Positions 52,601 to 62,531 of a stretch of 64,000 bases of DNA are shown in pieces. Location: contig OV121094.1 in the NCBI GenBank assembly GCA_921293015.1, forward strand, positions 5,136,764 to 5,200,763. The letters are read 5' to 3'. Source of the stretch: Phorcus lineatus (taxonomy: Eukaryota; Mollusca; Gastropoda; Trochida; Trochidae). Made by a program: the position numbers and the translations under genes. The notes under the pieces were generated by a model. The model saw nothing but the letters and a program-made list of their open reading frames with translations, was not told where the DNA came from and ran no database searches. Positions within the stretch are counted from its first letter, which is position 1, and the number at the start of each line of letters is the position of its first letter.

Positions 52601-55600
52601 ATTTAACGGTAGAGCGCATTATCATCTTTTTTATATCACAATAAAGAGGAAAGGATCGTCTTCAATTCTATATAAAATTTGCAAATTACAATTAGACAAT
52701 AAAGGAGCGGTTAGTGATGTCGCAATTATCAAAATTTGTTCTAAAATACCCGAGGGTACCATCTTTGCAAACTTTATATATTCCAAACCAAGTGGTACAT
52801 ATTTATTATTTACATATCATCGTAAAGCAGAAATAAATACCTTCATTTTCATGTGAAATTTGCCCATATTTGCATCAAAATAAAACGTGTGGAAACGATG
52901 CGACATATGTTGCGGTAAGGAGATTATCAAAGACTTTATTACTAGCTATACCCACGTTTCGTTGGTAATAACTTCTAATTACAGTGCAAAAGATTGTTAT
53001 GATTTATTTCTTCGTAAAGAAGAATAAATTGCCTTCAATTCCATATATAATTTGCATGTATACAAAGCGAATAACATGATTTATAAAGTTGGAAATAAAG
53101 ACAATTTATATTGTGTGTGAGTGTATGTTTCAACGGGGATATCCCGCCTGCACGCGCTGAGCGCATGCGTTTGCCCGGGGCTATTAGCTTAGTAATATTA
53201 CTGTGGGGGTCAGAACGTTATCGGGATTTATCATTACCCTGTTTTCGTAATTTATATCTTTCGTTTAGGATGGCGTATCGTAATAAAATTTATCGTGAAA
53301 TATAGAGCAAGAAATTAGCTTCAATTCCGTATATAATTTGCATGTGTGCACTCAGTGATTAAATGATTTTATAATGTTTGAAATGAAGACAATTTTTAAA
53401 ATATATTAAAATTCGTTCCAGACATATTATAAAAATAATTTTTATATCGATGTGAAGAGGAACAATTCATCTTTAGTTTCGTTTTGATTTCGCGCATGCG
53501 CTCTTGGAATTTATTGAGTTATGGCGCCCGAATTGAAAACAAGTTTACTTCAGTTGTAGAAACCGTTCCAGGGGTGATAGAAATTTCATTCAAAGTGTCA
53601 AGTAAGTATCATCCATTTGTAACACGGGATTCGCCGACTAGCTTTGTATAAAACGACAATAACGTCCGTATTTCGCCATGTAAACACGCCATATGTTGTT
53701 AAAACGGTCGCATCTGGCGGCGCTGGAAAATTCGGCCACAGGGGCTAATTGCGTTATTACCGTAGCGAGGCGAGTGCTGGAAAATTCAGCCACGGGGGCA
53801 AAACTGGTCAAAATAATATTCAGCAACGGAAGGGTTAACACAAGGAGCAAGATGGGTTGATCAGACAACATGTAAAGATGATGGGCTAAATTGCATCAAT
53901 TATGGCTATAAAATTGCTTAGGTAAGCTTATTGTGACATAACTGACGTTGCAAGTCATATTGTGACAGTTGTTGTTGATATGTGTGAAATATTGCTTAAA
54001 AGGGCAGTAGCAGGACTTTCAGAAATTTCATTACTTCAAATCTCTCTAATGAATATATGATTAATGAAATATGCCACAACTTCAAAACTTTCATCAGGTA
54101 TAAGAGTCCGACAGTCTCATTAATAGTTTTGATTTTGATGAAAATGAACCCTTTACGGTGGTGTAAGACACACCGCGGCTGATTAATAAAATTATCATTT
54201 ATCAAGTATTTCTGTATTGGCCCAGTTGTAGGTCCTTGGTCCGTTGTATTGGCCCTCAACTTCTTCTTGTATCAATACAACAGATCTTTGACCCGTTACT
54301 GGGCCAATACAGAAATACTTAATTCAATAATGACATTATAGAACTAGGGGATACAGCGATGGAGCTAATAGAAGTAGAATATAAACTAGCAGCAAGATAA
54401 GTATGTGAAAATGCCCATATAAAAACATCAACGTTTCAAAGGCATTTGCCTCCTTCATCAAGATGAGACTGTTGATAACGAGTACAAAGCGTCTCACCGA
54501 CTTGCTAGCGGAGATGTGTCTGATGAGGAGGATGATGAGGTCAAGATCAACCTTGTCGAACGTCATGTTCTGGAGAGCGGTTATAGTGGACCGTGAGTAG
54601 CTGGAAGTACAAAAAGAAAATCTGGCATGAAACCTTTATCTGCTGAGTTTATAAATCTGAGTTAGACAGCCAAAGTCGGCTTAGAGATACAAAATATCTA
54701 TGGTCAGCTGTGCTCAAAATGGAAAATATAAGGACAGTTGAATACAGCTGAACTAGTAATGTGTGCAGCTTATGAAATTACTTGAACTCTGAACTGTATA
54801 TAAAAAGATAAAATGTGTTTTATTACATTCTTGTAGCTTAATCGATTTCCTAAACATAGTATGAGTATTATCATTGGATTAAACATATCGGCTGTATTTT
54901 CCTATTCAGCTTTGTCTCGAAGTCATAGATTTAAAATATTCTTTCAAGTATAAACAAATTTCATTGAGATATCCTTTAGCAGTATTGTTTTATGGTATGG
55001 AAACTAAGAGTCGCAAGCAGATGTACAGTTGGATGTCCTAAGTGAGGGATGAATAGACTCAGGTCTAATCTCATAATCCCCTTCCACAGAATGAGTAACA
55101 CAATGACAAGAGTTACCTCCCCTGCAGGTTGCGACACCAGGCCTCAAAGTTCCATCGTTCTTCCTCCTTCTCTCTTGCTTGTTTTCCGCGTGGTCGCCAT
55201 TTTGGCTTCTGATTTGTGTCAGGCTCATAGCTGATGAGAAAATGTGGAATATTCACTCTGAATATGTGCATAATGAATGTACATGAAAACTTTTTCAGAA
55301 CATTTCCTGTAGTAAATCATGGCAAATGATTTTCAAGTTATGAATAAGGCTACTTATTCAACACTGAAAGTTTATTTAACAGGAACATAGTTTTCACTTC
55401 AAACACTGTGGCCGCTTTATGAACATATCTATGCAGAAGCAAAGAGTAAGAAAACATCTTACCCTGGCAAGCAATAATATTGAACAACCATAAAGCTATT
55501 TGCTTACATTTGGGTTTTTTTCATGCAACTTTAAATGTGCTTATTTCATATCAATGGTGGATAGAGGACGGTTGATCTTATGAAGCCTAACAGACATGAG

Positions 55601-58600
55601 TGTCTCAGCAGAATCGATTGAGAAGACATTGGACAAGTCAGATAGCTTGCTACATTACCCCAAGTACACTACAAAACTGACAACATTGCAAACACTGTTG
55701 TGTTGGATGATTATTGCTATTCGTAGTAATTTTGGGTCATTTCAAAGCCATAGCGGACTGGCACATCTCCTTTAACCTGAATGCTTGAGATCTTAAAATC
55801 TGGTGGATCTAGTAAGATCTAGTGGGATATACAATTAAAATGAGCAAATCTTAGATTTTATTTCAGTGACACTGCCCTGGCAAACTAAGAACTTACTGTA
55901 GTAGTTCTATGATGTCCTCTAACCAGTATTCTTTGACAGGGAATGTGTAGCCGGGGATATTCCATCGTGGGCAGTTGTCTGTGTAGAACACATATAAAAA
56001 AGAATTATAACTTAAGAAAGACAACATCATTGGATCAAACCAACCAGTACATCAAATTTAATAATGATTATATTTATTTATTTATGAAAAAAGCTATGTG
56101 ACCACAAAGATTCTTGAAATGTAAACCTTGGACTTTTCAAGGTTTTAGTGTTACTTGGCAACTTTCAATGACAAAGTTTCACTTTACCTTTTGCAGTTTT
56201 TTTAGGAGTTAAAAGAATAGACTGCTTAAGAATTTTAATGAGGAACAACTTCTCAATATTAATGTTTCTATATAGATCCTGATTTTAGGAATGTTCAAAA
56301 GGACCCCTGGTCAGTTTGCACTAATCACTCACAGAAGAATTGAGACAATATGACCATATTTAATGCGGTGAGGTCCAATATTCTAGTTTACCTACAACTA
56401 ATTATCTGCAGGTCATGGGTAAATTGACAGGCTCAATCAGAGAAGATGTTGGCATTGAGTGTAATGTTCATATGGTCCATTTTACAGTTTCACTGACAAC
56501 TTATTATCTACAGGTGGCCTTGTGTTTTACAAGAGCTCATGAGAAACAGCACAATACTTACTGACAGACCTTATAGTTTCCCTTATTAGAAATTATCAGG
56601 CCACCACAAATAGAGATTATTACCTGAGGAAGTATGTCATTTGACTTTAACGAAACGAGTGTGAATTTTTGTATTACCTGAGCGAGAGCAAGTGTTACAC
56701 ACAAATTTGCACAAGTTTCGTAAGTCATATGAAACACTTCTGAGGGTAATAATTTCTTTATTACCGATTCCATTCCATTTTAAACGCATGTAAAAATTCA
56801 GAAAACGGCCTCTTTTCCTTGCGACGGCCTGCTACAGTGACATCATGAACAATGGTTTTATGACGTCACAGACGACAAAATACGGTCACTCGCGCTGAAA
56901 CAATCGTTGCTAGGCAAAACTGATATGTGCACATGTGCTCTTATTGAAAATCTCTTTTAATTCTAACAAGCAAATTAAATCTGAAAAGTTAGAATGATTT
57001 TTGATAAATGATTCTTCAAAAGTGAACACCAAAGAAACTTTGTCTCGTGGATTATTTGATAATTTAATGAATTATATCATAATTGATTGACTCACTGAAA
57101 TATTTTGAGAACATGCCCGCGTTGAGTGTAGCGCTCATGAGGATGACCTTGAGGTCGGCACGGCGCGCCAGGATGTCTTTGAGGATGATCATGAGGAAGT
57201 CAGACTGGAGGTCTCTCTCATGGATCTCGTCTAGCACGATGTGCGTCGCTCTCTGCAGCAGTCTGGAGGAGGATATTCATGATGGGGTATGAAGGATGAA
57301 ATTATAGTTCAACATATCTGGAGATTCATAAGAATGTCATTAAAATGTGAATTAGAAACCACCATGGATCTCGCCCATTGTGACCAAAATTACAAACTTA
57401 AGTCCCCTGACAACAAAGATGTTATTCTGAAAAATTTACTTACCTACCTATAGCTACCTATGCCTACTGTTTATAGAAATGTCATTCCAATACTTGGGGG
57501 TTGGTACCTGGTCCTCTCAAAATAATTTAAACTTTTGGGATGTAGCAGTTCTAGAGGAGAAGTTGTATAACGGTTTTTGGAAAAATGCTTAGTCTGCCAA
57601 TAATTGAGGGCATGAGTGTCAGGGCTACCAATAACAAACTTGGATCCCAAAAGTTTACAGACACCATATGCTGGCCACGACCCAAAACAGACGAAAGGTC
57701 ATATAGGCCTGATGATCTAAAACAATATAATAGATAATGTAAAGACTACTCACGGATCTGACTCTAGGAACTTGAGCACAATGCCTGTTGTACAGAAGAG
57801 GATGGAGCCGTTACGTCGAGGCATCTTGCTGGAAATGAATTAGTCATCTTGAAAGTTACCTGAACAGATGATTGCAAAAATTTATCAAAGAAACAATGTA
57901 TCATATTGTACTAATGAGTGTGATTATCTGTTTAAAAAAAAAATAGACATAATGTATATATAAACATAGTTGGCATTTTCTTAACAGACTATAATCTAAA
58001 ACACAAGTAAAAGCAGCCCCAGAAGATTGCACACATATGCACATATCCAAAATATGTTACCAGTTATGTTTTGTAATTTAGGTAGTAAACACATTTGAAT
58101 ACTGCCTCACCTCTCCAACCTGATCTGATAGCCGACACTACTGTCACCTCCTCCGCACTTCTCTGCTCTCTCATTGGCTACTCTCTCAGCCACCTGGGGA
58201 GATAAAGGATTTAATATTTCAGAAAAGACATGGTTCCATGCAAATCCTGCTAAATAAGCATATTTGAGTCCTCAGAACTCCTTTAATACCCTTATATATA
58301 TATATGAGCAAATGCCTTGTTCATCAAGGGCTGAATATTCAAAGGGAAGTAATGCATGTTATTTCTGACCCTGTGTAATACTGACCGATATTGCACTGAT
58401 CCTGCGGGGCTGTGTACATATGACTCTACACTGAGCTCCCATCCCTCTCTCGATGTGGTCGTCCAGGATAAACTGGGGTACTTGGGTAGTTTTACCACAA
58501 CCCGTCTCCCCACTGATCACCACCACTTGGCTGGAATTTATTGCTTCTAGTAGTTTCTGAAATTGAATAATTATTAATTGAATACGTAAATATGAAATGT

Positions 58601-61171
58601 TATTGAAGAGTGAAAAAAAAAAGAAATATATTTTCATGCGATGTATCAGAATGAAGACAAGAATATACTTTACTACCAATACATCTAACTTCTAAAATGC
58701 CACTCAAAAAGATAAATTCAAAATGTTGCAAGTTTTCATGGCAAAGCAATTCCTCCTTCGCCTTAACATCAACAGTTAGGTCTAAACTTGTGCTCAAGAA
58801 CAAAAGTAAGTATATTCTGGTTCTCAACCTCACCTCTCTCATGTCAAATGAAGGCAGTTTTTGCCTGAAATTCATCATGTTGATGTAAGTACTGTCCAGC
58901 TGTTTCTCATTATACTCGTACAAAAGTCGATCACTCAGAGCATCATTCGGAGCCTCACTTTCAGCTACATCAAGTTCAAGGTCATTGTCTCCAAGAGGAT
59001 ATTCATCCTCTGCCTTTGAGTATTCTATAATGGCCGACATTGATGGAACACCTTCCATTTCCTCCATCTCATCCTCCAGAACCTCTTCAGATTCTTTGCT
59101 ACCAGATGGACCTGGTTCGGACGTTGTGAAAGATTCTGCTTGTGGGTAGTTGCTGCCTCTATCTACATACTGCTTCGCGCCAGTGACTGGCGGGTTGTCA
59201 AACATGTCAACAGCATCAGATGGAGGTTTTGATGACGCTGTGTATGGAGTATCATCAAACATGTCCGGGTCTTCTGTAGCTTGTATGTTGTGGAGTAGTT
59301 GTCGAATGTGATTCTCTCTATGGGTGTCCATTACAACGGTGGGCATCTGAAATACAAAGAATAGTTATTTGAACATATATAGGGTTTTACCAGAGGGAAT
59401 GTATCACAAAAATCTTACATGAGATCAAAAAAATTTAGGTTTGCAGAAAAATAATAATAGAAAAAAAGTAGAAAAAACATAATGTTTCTCCAGCATACTT
59501 TTTGTTAGAAGATAATGATGGCAGTAGCACTTTATTCATATTTTCCATTTTTCATATGTTCAAGTATATGGTTAATAAAATGATTCAAGTATTGACATAA
59601 GTGCTAAGCCCTCTTGACTTGAAAGTAGAGCTGTGAATATAAATTTTTGTATTGAGAAAAGTGATACTTCATCAGACAGTATAAGTATCATGATAGTCTT
59701 TGCAGGGATTGGGAAAGGTAAGGGCCATGGGCCATTTTGCACATTAGATGAAAAAATGGCCCATTCAAATATAAAACTTTACCATTGCTACTAAATGGCC
59801 CATTTGAAATTCAGAAAATGACTAAAAGCACTAAAAGTGACCCATTGTCAAAGGTGTCTTTGGCCAATCCCTGTCTCTGTATCAAGATATCTAACGTTGA
59901 CTTGACAATTATTTATATTACCTATAATCAAGATGTTTGTCAAAAGCTAAACTATCATCTTTTAAAAAAATCACTGAAAATAGTGTATTGTGACATGTAT
60001 CATTTCAAATGTATCAATGTATCATTGTGAGATATCAAGATATGAATTGTATCATGAAGTTTCTGTATACTCTAAAGCAGGGTATGAAACTCCCAAGAAT
60101 TTAAGCCAGACCACAGGGCTGGCTAGCTCAAAAAGTTGCCAGCCCTGACCGAAACCTGCCTGCCCAATAAACTTTAAGATTTTACTGTAACTATTATGAA
60201 ATTTTATATTGAATATGAATACTATATCTTTAATAAAACAGTAGTAAAAAAAAAAAAAAGGAATTTCCAAAACCTTTTTGACCAGTTGTGTGTTAAAATC
60301 ATAGCTTTGGGTTTATGATATCACCTGTTTATACAAATAGCTTAGAGCATAGAAGAGAAGTAAAACTGGTTGAATATAGCATATGCCCGTCCACGATACA
60401 GTTTTTACGCTTTGTAAAAGTTATAAAACAAGTATTCTTCCGCTAGTATTAGTAATTGATCTGTATTTCTGCATAATTTCATTGAGAACATTCAAAGTAT
60501 TTCAGATGATAAATTTGATAAGGCATAACTTTTACCCAACTATCGGACAGCGGTAATTGAACATTTGGCAGTCCGAGTGGAAAACAACCTGTCCCGGGCG
60601 GTCAGGCAGGCAGGTATTTCGAACACTGCTCTAAAGTGTGCAATACTTCTTTCATACACTCTCTGATGTAAGTGACTAGCAGTTAGAATCCTAGACATGT
60701 ATGACAAGTTCTCCTATCCAAAATACCTGCTGTCTCTCCTGTTCAGCCTTCTTAGCCTTGCTGCGTTTAGCGTACCACATTCCGATCTCTCGACCCTTCA
60801 GACCTGGTGGAGGTCGTTCTCTACTCGACCTATCTCCATCACCTCCTGGAACAGAGAATTAATGCCAATTATAACTTTTTAGTTTTTAGAATTTTATAAT
60901 TTGGTTTGTAAACGTGATTCATCAAGTCTCCTGCATGGTAACAATGCACAAGCAGAAACAAGACTTTAGTCTTAACAGTCCCGATTATTCCAGGTGGATA
61001 CAACAAGCTTCAGAACTCACCATCAGAGTGTGCCCCCCGCCATCCTCCACCTCCTCTCCCCCCTCCTCGATGTCTTCGTCCTCCGCCTCGCCCCCTCCGG
61101 CGGTAACCATGGCTACCTGATCCCTGTTGTCCCCAGTCATCACTTCTCTCCCCTCCATATCGGCCTGACAT
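35489..61171 (-). CDS. DHX36: DHX36 (RHAU) DEAH-box G-quadruplex helicase, complete, 24 coding exons, 1054 aa
   Basis: DHX36 unwinds DNA and RNA G-quadruplexes in nucleus and cytoplasm using ATP. Minus-strand exons: 61171-61021, 60845-60727, 59346-58834, 58556-58386, 58193-58111, 57828-57754, 57262-57096, 55978-55897, 55230-55117, 54600-54498, 45452-45365, 44683-44563, 44307-44164, 43670-43553, 43094-42996, 42545-42372, 41719-41633, 41283-41206, 41024-40925, 40198-40102, 37563-37440, 37018-36944, 36293-36216, 35692-35489. All have GT-AG introns and consistent phase, totalling 3165 nt. Human DHX36 has 1008 residues; the extra length is mostly an acidic N-terminal insert. The RHAU-specific motif, which other DEAH helicases lack, fixes the family. 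Start: first ATG of a Gly/Arg-rich N-terminus like the human one. Stop TAG at 35489-35491. Intron 10 (about 9 kb) and intron 20 (about 2.5 kb) are swollen by repeats. Confidence 0.95.
36756..36812 (+). repeat. tRNA-derived SINE-like relic in DHX36 intron 22
   Basis: A-box-like cagtgaagtgg and B-box-like ggttcaaattc (36799-36809) at tRNA-like spacing. No cloverleaf. Confidence 0.35.
37741..39460. repeat. 20-bp minisatellite, 86 copies, in DHX36 intron 20
   Basis: 86 head-to-tail units of atggcacatctctctatgaa, all exactly 20 bp (1720 bp), then a partial unit at 39461-39470. Variants are single-base (cacacc, tatcta, tgtcta, ggaaca, tgag) and cluster; for example, five consecutive cacacc units start near 38200. 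No frame stays open through it. The flanks 37645-37740 and 39543-39640 are diverged copies of each other. Confidence 0.98.
42600..42775 (+). repeat. degenerate G-rich GGGTTA-like repeat in DHX36 intron 15
   Basis: Irregular runs such as tagggttttgattagggttggggc and gagggtaagggttaatgttagg resemble a decayed telomere-like or simple G-rich repeat. G-runs are on the plus strand, which is the DHX36 template strand. Confidence 0.5.
44164..58556 (-). CDS. DHX36: DHX36 helicase core exons (RecA1 and RecA2)
   Basis: Part of the DHX36 entry. Motif [10 protein letters not shown] at residues 277-285, Ia TQPRR at 309-313, II DEIH at 382-385 (the family box is DEIH rather than DEAH), III SAT at 414-416, V TNIAETS at about 590-596 and [10 protein letters not shown] at 637-644 are all intact, so ATPase and helicase activity are expected. 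The junction between exons 10 and 11 reads ISASKS|DGAILIF, lacking the acidic EEE found in human. Confidence 0.94.
44949..45282 (-). mobile_element. palindromic MITE, copy 1 (DHX36 intron 11)
   Basis: About 334 bp and a clear inverted counterpart of 56613-56954. It contains an internal palindrome (gtgtcatatgac...tcatatgacacac) and blocks such as gcctagcaacgattgtttcagcgcgagt and tgacgtcatcaaaccattgttcatgacgtca. The ends approach gacatattttcaat...ggtaataatctc. It is non-coding. Confidence 0.8.
45498..53834. mobile_element. 8.3-kb piggyBac-like non-autonomous element (DHX36 intron 10)
   Basis: TTAA at 45494-45497 and 53835-53838 flanks matching ends CCCTT...AAGGG. Inside the ends, CCCTTaagaTGC and CCCTTccgtTGC (read inward) agree at 9 of 12 positions and both are followed by gaatatt. 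TTAA target duplication and CCC/GGG ends are hallmarks of the piggyBac superfamily. There is no transposase. The interior is a 399-bp left part, four 1964-bp tandem copies and an 82-bp right part. Confidence 0.65.
45897..53752. repeat. four tandem copies of a 1964-bp unit
   Basis: Copies at 45897-47860, 47861-49824, 49825-51788 and 51789-53752 are almost identical; only two differences were noticed (a t in ggatatctcgcc in copy 1, tgtagaag in copy 3). Each unit is itself a string of old monomers marked by a ttgtcttcaattc...atataaaat block, spaced about 178, 198, 178, 199, 182 and 191 bp. The 144-codon frame open in every copy shows no coding features. Confidence 0.95.
54203..54321. mobile_element. 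near-perfect 119-bp hairpin element (DHX36 intron 10)
   Basis: The arms aagtatttctgtattggcccag and ctgggccaatacagaaatactt are perfectly complementary. A second inner pair (ggtccttggtccgttgtattg / caatacaacagatctttgaccc) extends the palindrome to a small loop. This is a foldback MITE or young inverted duplication. Confidence 0.85.
54426..54466 (-). ncRNA. hammerhead-ribozyme-like relic (DHX36 intron 10)
   Basis: Read on the minus strand: catc-ttgatga, stem II aggaggc-aaat-gccttt, then gaaac-gttgatg. The first core strand differs from CTGATGA only at its first base and the GAAA strand is present; catc/gatg can pair outside. This resembles hammerheads in Penelope-like retroelements. It lies 30 nt past the exon 10 donor, in the sense orientation of DHX36. 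Confidence 0.45.
56613..56954 (+). mobile_element. palindromic MITE, copy 2 (DHX36 intron 7)
   Basis: 342 bp from gagattattacc to gaaaatctc, the inverse complement of 44949-45282 along its whole length (shared gcgctgaaacaatcgttgctaggc, tatgacgtcacagacgacaaaata). Inner palindrome tcatttgacttt...gtaagtcatatgaaac. Target duplication unclear. Confidence 0.8.
58834..61171 (-). CDS. DHX36: DHX36 N-terminal exons: Gly/Arg-rich tail, RHAU-specific motif, acidic linker
   Basis: Part of the DHX36 entry. Residues 1-50 are rich in G, R, S and H (e.g. [20 protein letters not shown]), an RGG-like nucleic-acid-binding tail. Residues 62-78 carry [17 protein letters not shown], the RHAU-specific motif that stacks on the G-quartet of parallel quadruplexes. 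Residues 91-261 (the largest exon) start [18 protein letters not shown], as in vertebrates, then have a long Asp/Glu/Ser-rich segment (EDEMEEMEG) that vertebrate DHX36 lacks, and end SFDMRE just before the helicase core. Confidence 0.93.
59703..59873. mobile_element. 171-bp MITE with cagggattgg ends (DHX36 intron 2)
   Basis: The terminal repeats cagggattgggaaa and tttggccaatccctg are inverted (11 of 14). The interior holds an inverted/direct aatggcccattcaaat motif. The flanking 8-bp duplication is not intact. Probably a hAT-type non-autonomous element. Confidence 0.65.
60078..60628. mobile_element. 551-bp hAT-like non-autonomous element with perfect 8-bp target duplication
   Basis: ctctaaag at 60070-60077 and again at 60629-60636 flanks ends cagggtatgaaactcc and ggtatttcgaacactg, imperfect inverted repeats starting CAG. 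The 8-bp duplication and CAG ends fit the hAT superfamily. No transposase. In DHX36 intron 2. Confidence 0.85.
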
Positions 61172-61186
61172 AACAGTGCTCACAAA

Positions 61187-62190
61187 CCTGAAACACAAGA
61201 AATTAGTTTTTTCAATGATATTTATGTAAAATAATAAACTTGGGGCATAACGGATCAGTCCTTCACTTGTAGGATGTCAGGTGATGAATTGGAGCATTTA
61301 CAATGTTGTTATATCCTGCTGATTTTCAAACACAGTTTGCTTATCACCATAGCAACAATCTAACATTGAATACGAATCTGAGTCTATATTCTTTCACGTT
61401 GATATGGCCAGTCAACTGATGTAGTAGACCAATGGAAACACCAAAATTGTAGAATGCGCAAAAAATTTTTATAGATGTAAGAATGGAGCAATTGGCGTCT
61501 GCCGTCAAAGAGAAAACAAGAAATAACCTCAGGAAAATGATTTATGCGTCATTAAATACACAAGTTTACTTCTTACATATGCAGATATACACATTTGTAT
61601 TGTAAGCTAACACTGTTAACATCTATTTTCACTTTTTTAAAACAAGTTATCCACTAAAACATCTCTTGCTGATGGCCACATAGTTGGTTTTATAAATACG
61701 AGAGAAAAGATCGTCTTACTCAAAATCAAAGGCATATAACTCTTTGTGGACCTCGCGTTGCATAAGTGTAAACTGGTGTATTAATTTAACATGATTAAAA
61801 TGGAAGTCTATTGAAATAATGTCAAATGATGCAAATACTTTTACACAGGTCTTCAGGCCCTATGGCCATTTTGTCTTTCTGTGCTAAAAAAAACTACACT
61901 ATGAATTTAATTTGATGAGTTAAAGTTTAGCGCTGCTTTAACAATAAATGAACCATTAGCGCTTAGAGTTTATGTAGTTTTCTGACTCTGCCACTGTGCC
62001 GTGGACAAGGCTACACAAAATCATTTGTGGTCGGTCGTTACAGTAAGTAAGCAACCAGTCTACACGGTTCATACCTTGTTATCAAACCTCTTCTGTAATT
62101 AAACAATAATCCTCTGTTCATAAATTCAAATTTCACATTAAATTAAAAGCGAAAGAACGTTGTTTACAATCACAAGCATGTCATGTTTGC
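61187..62190 (-). promoter_or_regulatory. DHX36: candidate 5' UTR intron and non-coding first exon of DHX36
   Basis: On the minus strand a tgtttcag acceptor lies just before 61187, 15 nt upstream of the start codon, with no ATG between. Upstream, aacaag|gtatga at 62075 is a good donor. A non-coding first exon from about 62075 to 62190 is therefore likely. The exact transcription start cannot be read. Confidence 0.45.
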
Positions 62191-62220
62191 CGAAACCGGA
62201 AACCAGAAACCGGAAGAACA
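62188..62220 (-). promoter_or_regulatory. tandem ETS-type sites upstream of DHX36
   Basis: gaaaccggaaaccagaaaccggaag carries two accggaa cores 15 bp apart, the binding motif of ETS/GABP factors common at housekeeping promoters. It sits directly upstream of the inferred first exon. Confidence 0.4.
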
Positions 62221-62505
62221 ACAAACTTTAACAAAAAGACGAACATTCGCACAAAACGAAACATCATAAAAATAACAAAATACTAAAAAAATCTTTCTTT
62301 TTATTTTTGTTTTTATTGAGAAAATTACAACGTCTGAAAGCTAATTACGACGCCAACGCTGTGAATATCACGAATACAAAAAATAAGTAGGCCTATCTAT
62401 AGGATATCTGTCAAAGTTTGATTAATTAATTAAAATTAATTTTCAATGGGGTTGTGGAGTTAAATATGTCACATTCTTAAAATGGTGTTATTTTATCGAT
62501 AAATT

Positions 62506-62531
62506 GGGGGGGGGGGGGGGGGGGGGGGGGG
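62506..62531. repeat. homopolymer G tract (26 bp)
   Basis: An uninterrupted run of 26 G about 0.35 kb upstream of the inferred DHX36 first exon. It could form quadruplex structures; its length may be uncertain in the assembly. Confidence 0.95.
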
